Assembly (NCBI RefSeq): GCF_900111885.1 | Contig: NZ_FOKG01000007.1 | Span: forward strand, 186,001 to 250,000 | DNA: 64,000 nt | Source of the DNA: Amycolatopsis marina | Lineage (GTDB): Bacteria > Actinomycetota > Actinomycetes > Mycobacteriales > Pseudonocardiaceae | Reading direction: 5' to 3' | Shown: positions 43,838 through 52,820 of the stretch, in pieces | Position numbering within the stretch: position 1 is the first letter of the stretch | Layout: the number at the start of each line of letters is the position of its first letter | The notes under the pieces: generated by a model | What the model saw: only the letters and a program-made list of their open reading frames with translations | Told to the model about the DNA's origin: nothing | Databases searched by the model: none | Made by a program: the position numbers and the translations under genes

Positions 43838-45781
43838 ATGCTGCGCCTGTCACTGAACACCTTCCGCGAGCGCTGGCAGCTGTTCATCGGCGCCATCGTG
43901 ACCGTGTGCATGGGGGTCGCCCTCGTGCAGTCCTCACTGTTGATCCTGATCTCGGCCGCGACCGCGCAGGCTCCGGCTGGCGTGTCCGCCATGGAACGCG
44001 CCGAGATCGAGGACGCCTTCACCGCGGCGATGGCGCTGCTCGGCATCACTCTCGGGCTCTCGGTCTTCCTCGCCGCATTCATCGTCAGTTCGACGTTCGC
44101 GTTCACCGTCGCCCAGCGTCGTCGCGACCTCGCCCTGTTGCGGCTGGTCGGTGGTGCGCGCAAACAGGTGCGCAGGCTGCTGCTGTCGGAAGCCCTGCTG
44201 CTCGGTGTGCTCGGCGCCGGTGCCGGTGTTCCCCTCGGGCTGCTGGTGATGCGGGCGCAGAGCAGGTTGCTGGTCGAGCTGGGTTTTCTGCCCGCGTTCT
44301 TCACGCCGCGATGGCAGGACTGGATTCTCGGGGTGTCCTTCGGCATGGGGGTCGGGGTGGCGCTGGCCGGGGTGTTGGTCGCGTCGCGCCGGGCGGCGAA
44401 GGTCCGCCCGCTGGAAGCGCTCAGGGAGACCGGCGAGGCCACGCGGGTGATGACCGCGTCCCGCTGGTTCTTCGGACTGCTGTTCCTGGGTGGCGCGGTG
44501 GCCATGGTGATCGTGGCAGGGGTCGCGGGACCGGAGGGCGCGATTCCGCTGTCGATCAACGCCGCGATGGCGGCCGCGGTGGGTCTGTCCGCACTCAGCC
44601 CGCTGGTGGTGCCGCTGGTCGGCCGGTTGTTCGGACTGGCACTGCGTGGCAGCACCCTCGGTGGGCTTGCCGAGGCCAACCTGCGGGACGGCGTCCGGCG
44701 TAGTGCGTCCACGGCAGCGCCCCTGCTGGTGCTGGTGGGACTTCTGGTCGGGCAGTTCGGTGCGATGTCCACGATCGCGGCGACGGGCGAGGAGGAGCAG
44801 CGGCGTTCGGTCGCGGCGGACCTGGTGGTCGAGTCCGGTGGCGACAGGTCCGCGGAACTGGCGGATCTGGCCGGCGTGGCGGTGGTGTCGGCCGAGACGA
44901 GCGTGCCGATGTCGCTGACCCGTACGGAGTTCGACGACGACGGGGTGGAGACCGAGACCGAGAACGCGATGGCGCTCGCGGTCGACCCCGCGTCCTACCA
45001 GAGCGTGCACCGGCAGACGGTGGAGAGCGGGTCGCTGGACGACCTGCACGGGCGAACCGTCGCGGTCGGGCGGGGCAGCAGTGGCGAGAGCGGCCTTCAC
45101 CTAGGCGGCACCGTTGACGCACAGGTCGGTGACCGCATGCTCGCACTGCGGATCGTCGCGGTGCTGCCCGCGTCGATGACCGGTGGCGCGGACTTTCTGC
45201 TGCCTGCGGGTCTGCTGACCGGCATGGAGACCGCCGGAGGGCTGACGCGCTCACTGGTCCGGGTGGCCCCTGGCGTCGACGCTTCGGCCGTCGCCGAGCG
45301 GATCCGGATCGGAGGGTTCGGCGAGGTGACGAGTGTGGGTGAGTGGATCAGCCGCTCGGCCTCAGCACAACAGGACACCCAAGCCGGGATCAGCGCTGTC
45401 ATCATGGGGCTGGGCGGGCTGTACGCCCTGATCGCCGTGATCAACGCCGTGGTGATCGCGGCGGCGGAGCGCAGGAGGGAGTTCGCCGCGGCACGGGTCA
45501 GCGGTCTGACCAGAGGCCAGGTCGTGCGGATGGCGCTGATCGAGTCCTGGGCCGTCTCCGCGATCGGCGTACTGCTCGGTGGAGTGGCCGCGACGATGAC
45601 GATGGTCGGGATCACTTCCGCACTGCGGCGGATCTCCGGGTTCTCCGTTCTTGCCGTCCCGTGGACACTCGTGGCCACGGTGGTCGCCGGGGCGTTCGTC
45701 GTGGTCGGCCTGACCAGCGTGTGGACCACGCTGTCGGCCACCAGGGCCGCACCGGTTTCGCTGATCACCGCGAGGGAGTGA
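43838..45781 (+). CDS. FtsX-domain ABC transporter permease
   Basis: A 647-residue permease with two FtsX-type units. The first helix follows LSLNTFRERWQLFIGAIVTV; FTVAQRRRDLALLRLVGGAR is the cytosolic coupling motif. A large extracytoplasmic domain spans about residues 310-500 before the second unit (VVIAAAERRREFAAARVSGL). The start is ATG 43838, preceded by GGAGG, overlapping nothing; an earlier frame start at 43814 is inside the ATPase gene. It forms the channel of the ABC pair. Confidence 0.93.
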   Translation: MLRLSLNTFRERWQLFIGAIVTVCMGVALVQSSLLILISAATAQAPAGVSAMERAEIEDAFTAAMALLGITLGLSVFLAAFIVSSTFAFTVAQRRRDLALLRLVGGARKQVRRLLLSEALLLGVLGAGAGVPLGLLVMRAQSRLLVELGFLPAFFTPRWQDWILGVSFGMGVGVALAGVLVASRRAAKVRPLEALRETGEATRVMTASRWFFGLLFLGGAVAMVIVAGVAGPEGAIPLSINAAMAAAVGLSALSPLVVPLVGRLFGLALRGSTLGGLAEANLRDGVRRSASTAAPLLVLVGLLVGQFGAMSTIAATGEEEQRRSVAADLVVESGGDRSAELADLAGVAVVSAETSVPMSLTRTEFDDDGVETETENAMALAVDPASYQSVHRQTVESGSLDDLHGRTVAVGRGSSGESGLHLGGTVDAQVGDRMLALRIVAVLPASMTGGADFLLPAGLLTGMETAGGLTRSLVRVAPGVDASAVAERIRIGGFGEVTSVGEWISRSASAQQDTQAGISAVIMGLGGLYALIAVINAVVIAAAERRREFAAARVSGLTRGQVVRMALIESWAVSAIGVLLGGVAATMTMVGITSALRRISGFSVLAVPWTLVATVVAGAFVVVGLTSVWTTLSATRAAPVSLITARE

Positions 45782-45830
45782 GGCGGCCGCGGACGGGACG
45801 CACAGGTCCCCTGTATGCCAGAGGACTTTA

Positions 45831-45849
45831 TTAGGGTAGCCTTAGTTCA
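45831..45849 (+). promoter_or_regulatory. IdeR/DtxR-type iron box
   Basis: TTAGGGTAGCCTTAGTTCA resembles the IdeR consensus TTAGGTTAGGCTAACCTAA at roughly 13 of 19 positions, best in the TTAGG-TAG-CT core. It ends 27 bases before the siderophore-interacting protein start. That would repress the gene when iron is plentiful. Confidence 0.7.
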
Positions 45850-45876
45850 GATGTACCCGGCTCGTAAGGAGCGACG

Positions 45877-46692
45877 ATGGCGGAGCAACCAGCACGCAAG
45901 GCCCGGCCGATGACCCGGCTGCGGGTGCTGCGGACCGAACGGTTGACACCGCACATGATCAGAGTGGTCGCCGGTGGAGACGGGCTGGCGGACTTCCGGC
46001 CGAACGAGTTCACCGACAGTTACGTGAAACTGGTGTTCCCAGTGCCGGACGTGCGTTATCCGGAGCCGTTCGACATGCAGCGCATCCGGGCGGAACTGCC
46101 GAGGGAGCAATGGCCACGGATGCGGACCTACACGGTCCGCTACTACGACGAGCACGCGGGTGAGCTGGCGATCGACTTCGTCTACCACGGTGACGAGGGT
46201 CTGGCCGGTCCCTGGGTCGCCGCGGTCCGGCCGGGGGACGAGATGCTGATCGTCGGGCCCGGCGGCGCGTATGCCCCGGCGCAGGCGGCCGACTGGCATC
46301 TGTTGGTGGGAGATGAGAGTGCGCTGCCCGCGATCGGGGCGGCGCTCGAGGCGATGCCGCCCGGCGCGCAGGTCAGGACCCTGATCCTGGTCGAGGACGC
46401 GGCGGAGGAGCAGGCGCTGGCGACCAAGGCCGACGCACACGTGCGGTGGCTGCATCGCGCCGCGGGCGACGACCTGGTGGCCGCGGTCAGGGCGCTGGAC
46501 TTTCCTTCCGGCTCCGTGCACGCCTTCGTCCACGGCGAGGCCGGCCTCGTCCGCGACCTGCGCGGCCACCTGCTCGACGATCGCGGCGTGCGCAAGGACA
46601 TGCTCTCCATCTCCGGCTACTGGCGCAGGGGAAAGGCCGACGAGGCCTGGCGCGCCGAGAAAGCCGCCGAACGCCAAACCACCCCCGCATGA
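45877..46692 (+). CDS. Siderophore-interacting protein (flavin-dependent ferric reductase)
   Basis: A 271-residue FAD-binding ferric-siderophore reductase of the ViuB/SIP family. RMRTYTVRYYDEHAGELAIDF carries the RxYTxR flavin motif, followed by GDEMLIVGPGGAYAP and the NAD(P)-like LLVGDESALPAI. The C terminus SISGYWRRGKADEAWR is characteristic. It releases iron from imported siderophores in the cytosol. AAGGAGC precedes the ATG. Its TGA is the first three bases of a 21-bp repeat array. Confidence 0.92.
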   Translation: MAEQPARKARPMTRLRVLRTERLTPHMIRVVAGGDGLADFRPNEFTDSYVKLVFPVPDVRYPEPFDMQRIRAELPREQWPRMRTYTVRYYDEHAGELAIDFVYHGDEGLAGPWVAAVRPGDEMLIVGPGGAYAPAQAADWHLLVGDESALPAIGAALEAMPPGAQVRTLILVEDAAEEQALATKADAHVRWLHRAAGDDLVAAVRALDFPSGSVHAFVHGEAGLVRDLRGHLLDDRGVRKDMLSISGYWRRGKADEAWRAEKAAERQTTPA

Positions 46693-46772
46693 CTTCGCAC
46701 TTCCAGCGCCCGACTTCGCAGATCCGACGGGCGAGTTCGCAGTTGTAGTGGCCCGAGTTGGCAGATTGAGGA
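46690..46772 (+). repeat. Degenerate 21-bp tandem repeat beginning at a stop codon
   Basis: Four units start at 46691, 46712, 46733 and 46755 with GACTTCGCA, GACTTCGCA, GAGTTCGCA and GAGTTGGCA, spaced 21, 21 and 22 bases. The first unit, with the T before it, uses the stop codon of the siderophore-interacting protein gene (TGACTTCGCA). A related two-unit copy in the opposite orientation follows the gene at 47601. The function is unknown; a 3'-end targeting repeat is a possibility. Confidence 0.75.
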
Positions 46773-46831
46773 CTGCGCCAGCTCGTCTGTCAGGCGCTCG
46801 TCGGCCCATAGTGGACGGGAGAACGCGGGCA

Positions 46832-46867
46832 CGGTCACCGCGCGCAGAACGGATCGCGCGGTGACCG
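46832..46867. terminator. Hairpin after the secreted protein gene
   Basis: CGGTCACCGCGCG at 46832-46844 and CGCGCGGTGACCG at 46855-46867 form a perfect 13-bp stem with a ten-base loop, nine bases past the stop of the minus-strand gene. Confidence 0.85.
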
Positions 46868-46876
46868 GGTACCGGG

Positions 46877-47338
46877 TCAGCCCGCGGAAATGCGACCCGA
46901 GAACGAGCTGCAGCTGAGCCGGGTGTCCTTCTCGTAGTTGCAGGCCTGGTAGTTGACCCAACCGGATTCTGGGATCGACAGGTTGTGGTCGTAGCAGTTG
47001 CCCGATTTGACGGCCGCGTGCTTTACCTTCAGCCCGGACTTGTCACTGCGATAGTACCGTGCAGCCGGGTGGTGCCCATCAGGAGCGTTGTCGCAGATAT
47101 ACAGGTGTTCGCCGTACGGATTGAAACAGACGAGTGCACCCCGGTCAGGTGAAACGACCGGGAAGTAACATTCCGCCGCCGCAGTGAAGTCCCCTGACGC
47201 GGACGTGGCGGAGACCGTGATCGACGGAGCGCCCTCGAGGAAGGCTTCTGTTGACGAATCCGCGTGTGCGACGGCCGTTCCAAGGCCGAGGGTCAGGCCG
47301 ACAGCGGCTCCGAGCGCAGCAAAAACTCTTCGATTCAT
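46877..47338 (-). CDS. Secreted six-cysteine protein of unknown function
   Basis: A 153-residue protein from ATG 47338, with GGGGAG about ten bases before. The signal peptide MNRRVFAALGAAVGLTLGLG...AHA is probably cut before DSSTEAF. The mature part has six cysteines (in AAECYF, ALVCFN, YICDN, GNCYD, QACNY and LSCSS), likely three disulfides, plus YGEHLYICDNAPDGHHPAARYY. I recognise no family beyond a loose likeness to small actinobacterial secreted proteins. Its upstream region is AT-richer, a sign of possible transfer. Confidence 0.75.
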   Translation of the reverse strand: MNRRVFAALGAAVGLTLGLGTAVAHADSSTEAFLEGAPSITVSATSASGDFTAAAECYFPVVSPDRGALVCFNPYGEHLYICDNAPDGHHPAARYYRSDKSGLKVKHAAVKSGNCYDHNLSIPESGWVNYQACNYEKDTRLSCSSFSGRISAG

Positions 47339-47367
47339 ATGACAAACTCCCCAGTTAGCGCAGAATA

Positions 47368-47385
47368 CGATGGAAGTTTCCATCG
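47368..47385. promoter_or_regulatory. Perfect palindrome in the secreted protein promoter
   Basis: CGATGGAA at 47368-47375 and TTCCATCG at 47378-47385 form an 8-bp palindrome with a two-base centre. On the minus strand a TATTCT (47367-47362) follows directly and could be the -10, placing the palindrome in the -35/-10 spacer, a typical repressor site. The gene starts 24 bases further on. Confidence 0.5.
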
Positions 47386-47560
47386 AGATCACCTAAGTGA
47401 CCGGCGGCGATGTTACGGTCCGCGCTACTGCGTGGGCAATAAATAGTCACATAAATGGGTTGGATGATCTAACTTCGCCACGGCGAACGGTGGAATGTGT
47501 TGCGCCTTTCCGGCTGGTTTTCTCCTTGAGTGCGTAATACTACCTATTGTAGTTCGGAGA

Positions 47561-47603
47561 TTCCGCCGAATCTGCAAACTCGGGCGCTGGAACTGCCAAC
47601 TCA
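47561..47603 (-). repeat. Second copy of the 21-bp repeat, again starting at a stop codon
   Basis: Read on the minus strand, TGAGTTGGCAGTTCCAGC begins with the TGA of the LLM oxidoreductase gene (47603-47601). Two units follow: 47602-47582 and 47581-47561 (GAGTTTGCAGATTCGGCGG). The first matches the first unit at 46691 at 17 of 21 positions. The gap 47339-47600 otherwise holds the secreted protein promoter and AT-richer sequence with no gene I can support. Confidence 0.72.
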
Positions 47604-48593
47604 GGTCAGGGCGGGGATCACCTTTCCGTAGGCCTGCAGGGTCTGCTCGCGCTGGTCGTGCATCAGGTACAGCGAGAACTGGTCGACCCCCAGGGCGGCC
47701 AGTTCCTGCAGCCGTTGCACGTGCGCCTCGGCGGGCCCGAGCAGGCAGAAGCGGTCGACGATCTCGTCCGGGACGAAATCGGTCGAGGGGTTCCCGGCCC
47801 TGCCGTGATGTGCGTAGTCGTACCCCTCCCGGCCGGCGATGTAGTCGGTCAGTTCGCGGGGTACCGGGCCCGACTCTCCGTAGCGGGAGACCAGGTCCGC
47901 GACGTGGTTGCCCACCATGCCGCCGAACCAGCGCAGTTGCTCTCGCTGGTGGGCCACGTCGCTGCCCACATAGGCGGGAGCCGCGACACAGATGGTGATG
48001 CCCTCCGGGTCGCGTCCCGCCGCCCGCGCGGCGTCGCGGACCGAGCCGATGGTCCACCGCGCGATGGCGGGGTCGGCGGTCTGCAGGATGAACCCGTCGG
48101 CGTGCTCGCCCACCGTCCGCAGCGCTTTCGGCCCGTAGCCGGCCATCCACATCTCCAGCTTGCCGTCGCGCACCCACGGGATCCGCACGGCGGTTTCCCC
48201 GAGCACCACCTCCCTGCCCTCGGCGAGTTCCTTGATGACATGCATCGCGTCGCGCAGGGTCGCCAGTGTCGACGGCGGCTTTCCCACCACCCGGTGCGCC
48301 GAGTCGCCCCGGCCGATCCCGCAGACGGTCCGGTTGCCGAACATGTCGTTGAGCGTGGCGAAGAGCGACGCCGTCACCGACCAGTCCCGCGGGCCGGGAC
48401 TGGTGACCATCGGTCCCACCGTCATCGCCGAGGTCGCGGCCAGAATCTGTGAGTAGATGACGAACGGCTCCTGCCACAGCACACAGGAGTCGAACGTCCA
48501 GCCGTGGCTGAACCCATGCTCCTCGGCCGCGACCATCAGCCGGACGACCTCCCGTGCGGGAGGATCGGTCTGCAGCACCACACCGAAATCCAT
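47601..48593 (-). CDS. LLM-class F420-dependent oxidoreductase of the hydantoinase cluster
   Basis: A 330-residue luciferase-like TIM-barrel protein. MDFGVVLQTDPPAREVVRLM, GWTFDSCVLWQEPFVIYSQI, VCGIGRGDSAHRVVGKP and MWMAGYGPKALRTVGEHADG are typical of the TIGR03842-type F420-dependent family that sits beside hydantoinase genes. It would reduce or oxidise a substrate of the pathway with coenzyme F420. It starts at ATG 48593 (GTG 48596 is adjacent) with AGGAG upstream. A 178-base gap with small hairpins separates it from hydA. Confidence 0.85.
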   Translation of the reverse strand: MDFGVVLQTDPPAREVVRLMVAAEEHGFSHGWTFDSCVLWQEPFVIYSQILAATSAMTVGPMVTSPGPRDWSVTASLFATLNDMFGNRTVCGIGRGDSAHRVVGKPPSTLATLRDAMHVIKELAEGREVVLGETAVRIPWVRDGKLEMWMAGYGPKALRTVGEHADGFILQTADPAIARWTIGSVRDAARAAGRDPEGITICVAAPAYVGSDVAHQREQLRWFGGMVGNHVADLVSRYGESGPVPRELTDYIAGREGYDYAHHGRAGNPSTDFVPDEIVDRFCLLGPAEAHVQRLQELAALGVDQFSLYLMHDQREQTLQAYGKVIPALT

Positions 48594-48771
48594 CACACGC
48601 TCCTAGTTAGTCGAGGTTTCACGCGCGACCGCGATCGCGTGCACAGGCGTGACCCCGCAGCGAACCTCCGGTCCGGCCTGAGAGCGCCCTGCCCCCGCGA
48701 TAGCGGGCCAGCGGCGGGCGCGCGTTCTGTCCTCACTGCGGGAATCTCCTGCACCTGCCTCTTCCCGGCTC

Positions 48772-50172
48772 TCAGTTGAGGTACTGGCAGAGGTCGCGGG
48801 ACAGGAACCGGCCGTGGCCCGTGCTGCCGGTGAAACCGTCCGCCGATACCACGATCGAGCCCCTGCTGAGCACCGTCTCGACGCGGCCCGTGAGTTCGAA
48901 GCCCTCGTACGCCGAGTAGTCCACGTTCATGTGGTGGGTCTCGGCGGACAGTGTCTGACGGGCAGCTGGGTCGTAGATCACGACATCGGCGTCGGAGCCC
49001 GGTGCGATGACTCCCTTGCGGGGATAGAGCCCGAACATCCGGGCAGGGGTCGTCGAGCACGCCTCGACCCAGCGGGCGAGCGAGATCTCGCCTGCCACCA
49101 CGCCCTGGTGCAGCAGGTCCATCCGGTGCTCCACCCCCGGCATCCCGTTGGGAATAGCCCGGAAATCGGCGCGCCCGAGTTCCTTCTGGTCCTTGAAGCA
49201 GAAAGGACAGTGATCGGTCGACACCACGGAGAGGTCGTTGGTCCGCAGTCCGCGCCACAGGTCTGCCTGGTGCGACTTGTCCCGCAGCGGGGGAGACGCG
49301 ACGTACTTTGCGCCCTCAAATCCTGGCTTCGCCATGTCCTCGATGGACAGATAGAGGTACTGCGGACAGGTCTCCGCGAACACGTTCTGTCCCGTGTCGC
49401 GGGCCTGGGCGACCTCCGCGAGGGCCTGCGCCGCCGACAGGTGCACGATGTACAGCGGCGAGCCGGTGACCTTGGCCAGGGCGATCGCGCGGGAGGTGGC
49501 CTCGCCCTCCAGCTCCGGCGGGCGGGTCAGGCCGTGCTGCACCGGATCCGTCCTGCCCTCGGCAACGGCCTGCGCGGCGAGCTCGTCGATCGCGATGCCG
49601 TTCTCGGCGTGCATCATGATTGTCGACCCGGTCTCCCGGGCCTTGTGCATCGCCCGCAGGATCTCGCCGTCGGTGGAGTAGAAGACACCGGGATAGGCCA
49701 TGAACATCTTGAAGCTGGTGACCCCGCCGTCGATGCAGGTCTCCATCTCCTTCAACGAGGTGTCGTTGACGTCCGACACGATCATGTGAAACCCGTAGTC
49801 GATCGCGCAGTTGCCGTCCGCCTTGCCGTGCCACGTGTCCAACGTGGACAACAACGACGTGCCCTTCTTCTGCACCGCGAAGTCGATGATCGTGGTCGTA
49901 CCACCCCAGGCCGCCGCGGTGGTGCCCGTCGCGAACGTGTCATGGGAGAACGCGCCGCCGAACGGCATTTCCATGTGGGTGTGGGCGTCGATACCACCGG
50001 GCATGACGTACTTCCCCGTGGCGTCCAGCACGGAGTCGACAGTGCCCTTGACATCAGCGCCGAACACCCCCGGCGCGGTGACCGCCGCGATGGTCTCGCC
50101 GTCCACCAGTACATCGGCCTGGTGGGCACCGGTGCTGCTGAGCACCGTCCCACCGGAGATCAGTGTCCGCAT
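48772..50172 (-). CDS. hydA: Dihydropyrimidinase/hydantoinase
   Basis: A 466-residue cyclic amidohydrolase that opens dihydropyrimidine or hydantoin rings. Metal-site motifs are GGIDAHTHMEMPF, the carbamylated lysine in TSFKMFMAYPG, MMHAENG, IVHLSAAQALAE and STDHCPFCF. Length is normal for the family. It starts at ATG 50172, ten bases after the nitrilase-type amidase, so both are in one operon with the permease. D-hydantoinase or dihydropyrimidinase specificity cannot be told apart here. Confidence 0.94.
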   Translation of the reverse strand: MRTLISGGTVLSSTGAHQADVLVDGETIAAVTAPGVFGADVKGTVDSVLDATGKYVMPGGIDAHTHMEMPFGGAFSHDTFATGTTAAAWGGTTTIIDFAVQKKGTSLLSTLDTWHGKADGNCAIDYGFHMIVSDVNDTSLKEMETCIDGGVTSFKMFMAYPGVFYSTDGEILRAMHKARETGSTIMMHAENGIAIDELAAQAVAEGRTDPVQHGLTRPPELEGEATSRAIALAKVTGSPLYIVHLSAAQALAEVAQARDTGQNVFAETCPQYLYLSIEDMAKPGFEGAKYVASPPLRDKSHQADLWRGLRTNDLSVVSTDHCPFCFKDQKELGRADFRAIPNGMPGVEHRMDLLHQGVVAGEISLARWVEACSTTPARMFGLYPRKGVIAPGSDADVVIYDPAARQTLSAETHHMNVDYSAYEGFELTGRVETVLSRGSIVVSADGFTGSTGHGRFLSRDLCQYLN

Positions 50173-50182
50173 GCGACTCCTC

Positions 50183-51025
50183 TCATGCCTCGGTCAGCGG
50201 CCCGTACGTGTCGGGCCTGCGGTCGCGGTAGAACGCCCACAGGTCCCGGACCTCGGCCAGTTTGGTCATGTCCAGATCCCGTACGACGACCTCCTCCTCG
50301 GAGTCCGACGCCGCCTCGCCGACCAGTTGCCCGCGTGGGTCCGCGAAGTAGGACTGGCCATAGAAATCGTTGTCGCCCAGTGGTTCCACGCCCACCCGGT
50401 TGATGGTGCCGACGTAGTACTCGTTGGCGACGGCAGCCGCGGGTTGCTCCAGCCGCCAGAGGTACTCCGACAGCCCCCTGCTCGTAGCCGACGGGTTGAA
50501 GACGATCTTCGCCCCGGCCAGTCCCAGCGCGCGCCAGCCCTCCGGAAAGTGCCGCTCGTAGCAGATGTAGACACCGATCCGACCCACAGCGGTGTCGAAG
50601 ACCGGGTAGCCGAGGTTGCCGGGCCGGAAGTAGAACTTCTCCCAGAACCCCTTCACCTGGGGGATGTGGTTCTTGCGGTGCTTGCCGAGATAGCTGCCGT
50701 CGGCGTCGATCACCGCCGCCGTGTTGTAGTACACGCCGGGCTGCTCGGCCTCGTATATCGGCACGATCAGCACGACGCCGTGGCGCTCGGCGACCTCCTG
50801 CATCAGCTTCGTGGTCGGTCCGTCCGGAATCGCCTCGGTGTAGGAGTAGTAGTCGGTGTCCTGCACCTGGCAGAAGTACGGTCCGTAGAACAGTTCCTGC
50901 AGGCACACCACCTGAGCACCCTGCGAAGCGGCCTTGGCGATCGCCTCGACCGCGTTCGCGATCATCGACTCCTTGTCACCCGTCCACCGCTGCTGGATCA
51001 GGCCTGCTCGCACGATTTCGCTCAC
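50183..51025 (-). CDS. Nitrilase-superfamily amidase, probable beta-ureidopropionase/N-carbamoylase
   Basis: A 280-residue carbon-nitrogen hydrolase. The Glu-Lys-Cys triad is in CLQELFYGPYFC, GKHRKNHIPQ and ICYERHFPEG. It would hydrolyse the N-carbamoyl compound made by HydA to beta-alanine or an amino acid plus ammonia and CO2. It starts at GTG 51025 with AGGAGGAG just upstream, inside the 3' end of the permease gene; a longer open frame starts at 51061. The overlap with the permease gene is 50 bases. Confidence 0.9.
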   Translation of the reverse strand: MSEIVRAGLIQQRWTGDKESMIANAVEAIAKAASQGAQVVCLQELFYGPYFCQVQDTDYYSYTEAIPDGPTTKLMQEVAERHGVVLIVPIYEAEQPGVYYNTAAVIDADGSYLGKHRKNHIPQVKGFWEKFYFRPGNLGYPVFDTAVGRIGVYICYERHFPEGWRALGLAGAKIVFNPSATSRGLSEYLWRLEQPAAAVANEYYVGTINRVGVEPLGDNDFYGQSYFADPRGQLVGEAASDSEEEVVVRDLDMTKLAEVRDLWAFYRDRRPDTYGPLTEA

Positions 51026-52613
51026 TTGTCTCCTCCTGTGGGATGTGCATGTCTGCGTCACGGGACGTGGGCAGGGAGAACGCCAGGAACACCAGGAATG
51101 CCGCGACCAGGCCGACCAGCCAGCTGTAGTCGTAGAACATCCGGAACAGCGGGATCAGGCCGTCGGAGGGGAAGGGGCCTTCGCCCGGCGCGGAGTAGGC
51201 GCCGCCGACCGCGAGCACCGCACCCACCGCGGTCGCCACCAGGGCCCGCCAGTTCCACCCTCCGGTGAACCAGTACCGCCCCCGCGGCCCGTCCGCGTAC
51301 AGGTCGGCGAGGTGCAACCGGGTTCGTGTCTGCGCCCAGTAGCCCGCCACCAGCACGCCTGCGACCGCGGCGAGGACCCCGCCGTAGAAGTTCAGCCAGG
51401 CGAAGATGTAGATGTTCGGATCGGAGATCAGCCGCCAGGGCTGGATGGCGATCCCGATGACACCGGTGATCAGGCCGCCGACGCGGAAGTTGATCCGCTT
51501 CGGGAACGCGTTGGAGAAGTCATAGGAGGGGCTGACCACGTTCGCGGCCAGGTTCGCGGACACCGTCGCCAGGCCGAGACCGAACAGCGCGAGCACGACC
51601 ACCAGCGGCGAGTCGAAGCGCGAGGCCAGTTCCACCGGGTCCCAGATCGCCTCCCCGTAGATCACGATGCCGCCGGAGGTGATCATGATCGACACGATCG
51701 CCATGAACGACATCGTCGTGGGCAGGCCGAGGATCTGCCCCATCGCCTGCTTGCGCTGACTGGAGCCGAAGCGGGTGAAGTCCGGCATGTTCAGCGACAG
51801 CGTCGCCCAGAACGCGATCATGCCCATCAGCGAGGGAGCGAAAATCTTCCAGAAGTCCGCGCCCCAGCCCAGCTGGGAGGGCTGGGAGAAGATCGGTCCG
51901 AGCCCGCCTGCCTTCACCAGGACCCAGATCAGCAGAATCAGGAAGCCCACCGTTACCAGAGGGGCCGTCCAGTTCTCGAACTTGCGGACGGCGTCGATGC
52001 CCCGCCAGATGATCGCCATCTGGAACGCCCAGAACACCAGGAACCCCAGCCACATTGTCCACGGCTGCCCGAACACCTCAGCGGCGTTGATCCATTCAGG
52101 ACCGATGAGCTTGCCGAGGATGACGAAGATCGCCTGACCGCCGACCCAGGTCTGGATGCCGAACCAGCCACAGGCGATGAACGCACGCAGCAACGCGGCG
52201 AGATTCGCGCCCCTGATCCCGTAGAACGCCCTGGCGAAGATGGGAAACGGAATGCCGTACTTGGTCCCCGCATGGCTGTTGAGCAGCATCGGGATCAGCA
52301 CGATCAGGTTGCCGAGGGTGATGGTGAGAAATGCCTGCGCCCAGTTCATGCCGATGGCGATCAGGCCGGAGGCGAGCAGGTAGGAGGGAATGTTGTGCGC
52401 CATCCCCATCCACAGCGCGAAGTAGTTGTAGGTGCTCCAGGTGCGCTTCTCGATGGGCACTGGCGCGAGCTCGTGGTTGAAGTACTGGCTACCGTGTACC
52501 GAAGAGGCATCGGTGAGCTCGATGCGACCATCGGGGTGTCGAACCTGGGCTGGCTCCATCACGGCATACTCGGCTCGAGTCCGTCCGTGCGGCACTGTCA
52601 GAGTGTTCACCAT
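50976..52613 (-). CDS. NCS1-family nucleobase/hydantoin permease
   Basis: A 545-residue transporter with about 12 membrane segments, most like hydantoin/uracil/allantoin permeases: NYFALWMGMAHNIPSYLLAS, GIPFPIFARAFYGIRGANL, ACGWFGIQTWVGGQAI and LNMPDFTRF. It would import the pathway substrate with a cation. It starts at ATG 52613, with GTG 52625 also possible. It is the first gene of the catabolic operon. The gap 52614-52747 should hold its promoter. Confidence 0.93.
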   Translation of the reverse strand: MVNTLTVPHGRTRAEYAVMEPAQVRHPDGRIELTDASSVHGSQYFNHELAPVPIEKRTWSTYNYFALWMGMAHNIPSYLLASGLIAIGMNWAQAFLTITLGNLIVLIPMLLNSHAGTKYGIPFPIFARAFYGIRGANLAALLRAFIACGWFGIQTWVGGQAIFVILGKLIGPEWINAAEVFGQPWTMWLGFLVFWAFQMAIIWRGIDAVRKFENWTAPLVTVGFLILLIWVLVKAGGLGPIFSQPSQLGWGADFWKIFAPSLMGMIAFWATLSLNMPDFTRFGSSQRKQAMGQILGLPTTMSFMAIVSIMITSGGIVIYGEAIWDPVELASRFDSPLVVVLALFGLGLATVSANLAANVVSPSYDFSNAFPKRINFRVGGLITGVIGIAIQPWRLISDPNIYIFAWLNFYGGVLAAVAGVLVAGYWAQTRTRLHLADLYADGPRGRYWFTGGWNWRALVATAVGAVLAVGGAYSAPGEGPFPSDGLIPLFRMFYDYSWLVGLVAAFLVFLAFSLPTSRDADMHIPQEETSERNRASRPDPAAVDG

Positions 52614-52747
52614 TGGCCCGGTCACCGCACATTGTGCCGATTGCGAATATGACAGGCCTGCGGTTTTACGACGAAGGAACGTTCCGATACTGCCCCGAAC
52701 GCCCTAACGTCGGCCCGTGCTGCTGGAGTTCCGGCAGCAGAGAGAGA

Positions 52748-52788
52748 GGCTCCGGTCGCCCGCTGCGGAAGCCGTGGCGGCCGGAGCC
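52748..52788. terminator. Hairpin after the subtilisin-inhibitor gene
   Basis: GGCTCCGGTCGCC at 52748-52760 and GGCGGCCGGAGCC at 52776-52788 pair at 12 of 13 positions. It lies 33 bases past the inhibitor gene stop on the minus strand. Confidence 0.7.
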
Positions 52789-52820
52789 CCTGTGGTTGTC
52801 GGTGGGGTCGATCCCGTCGG

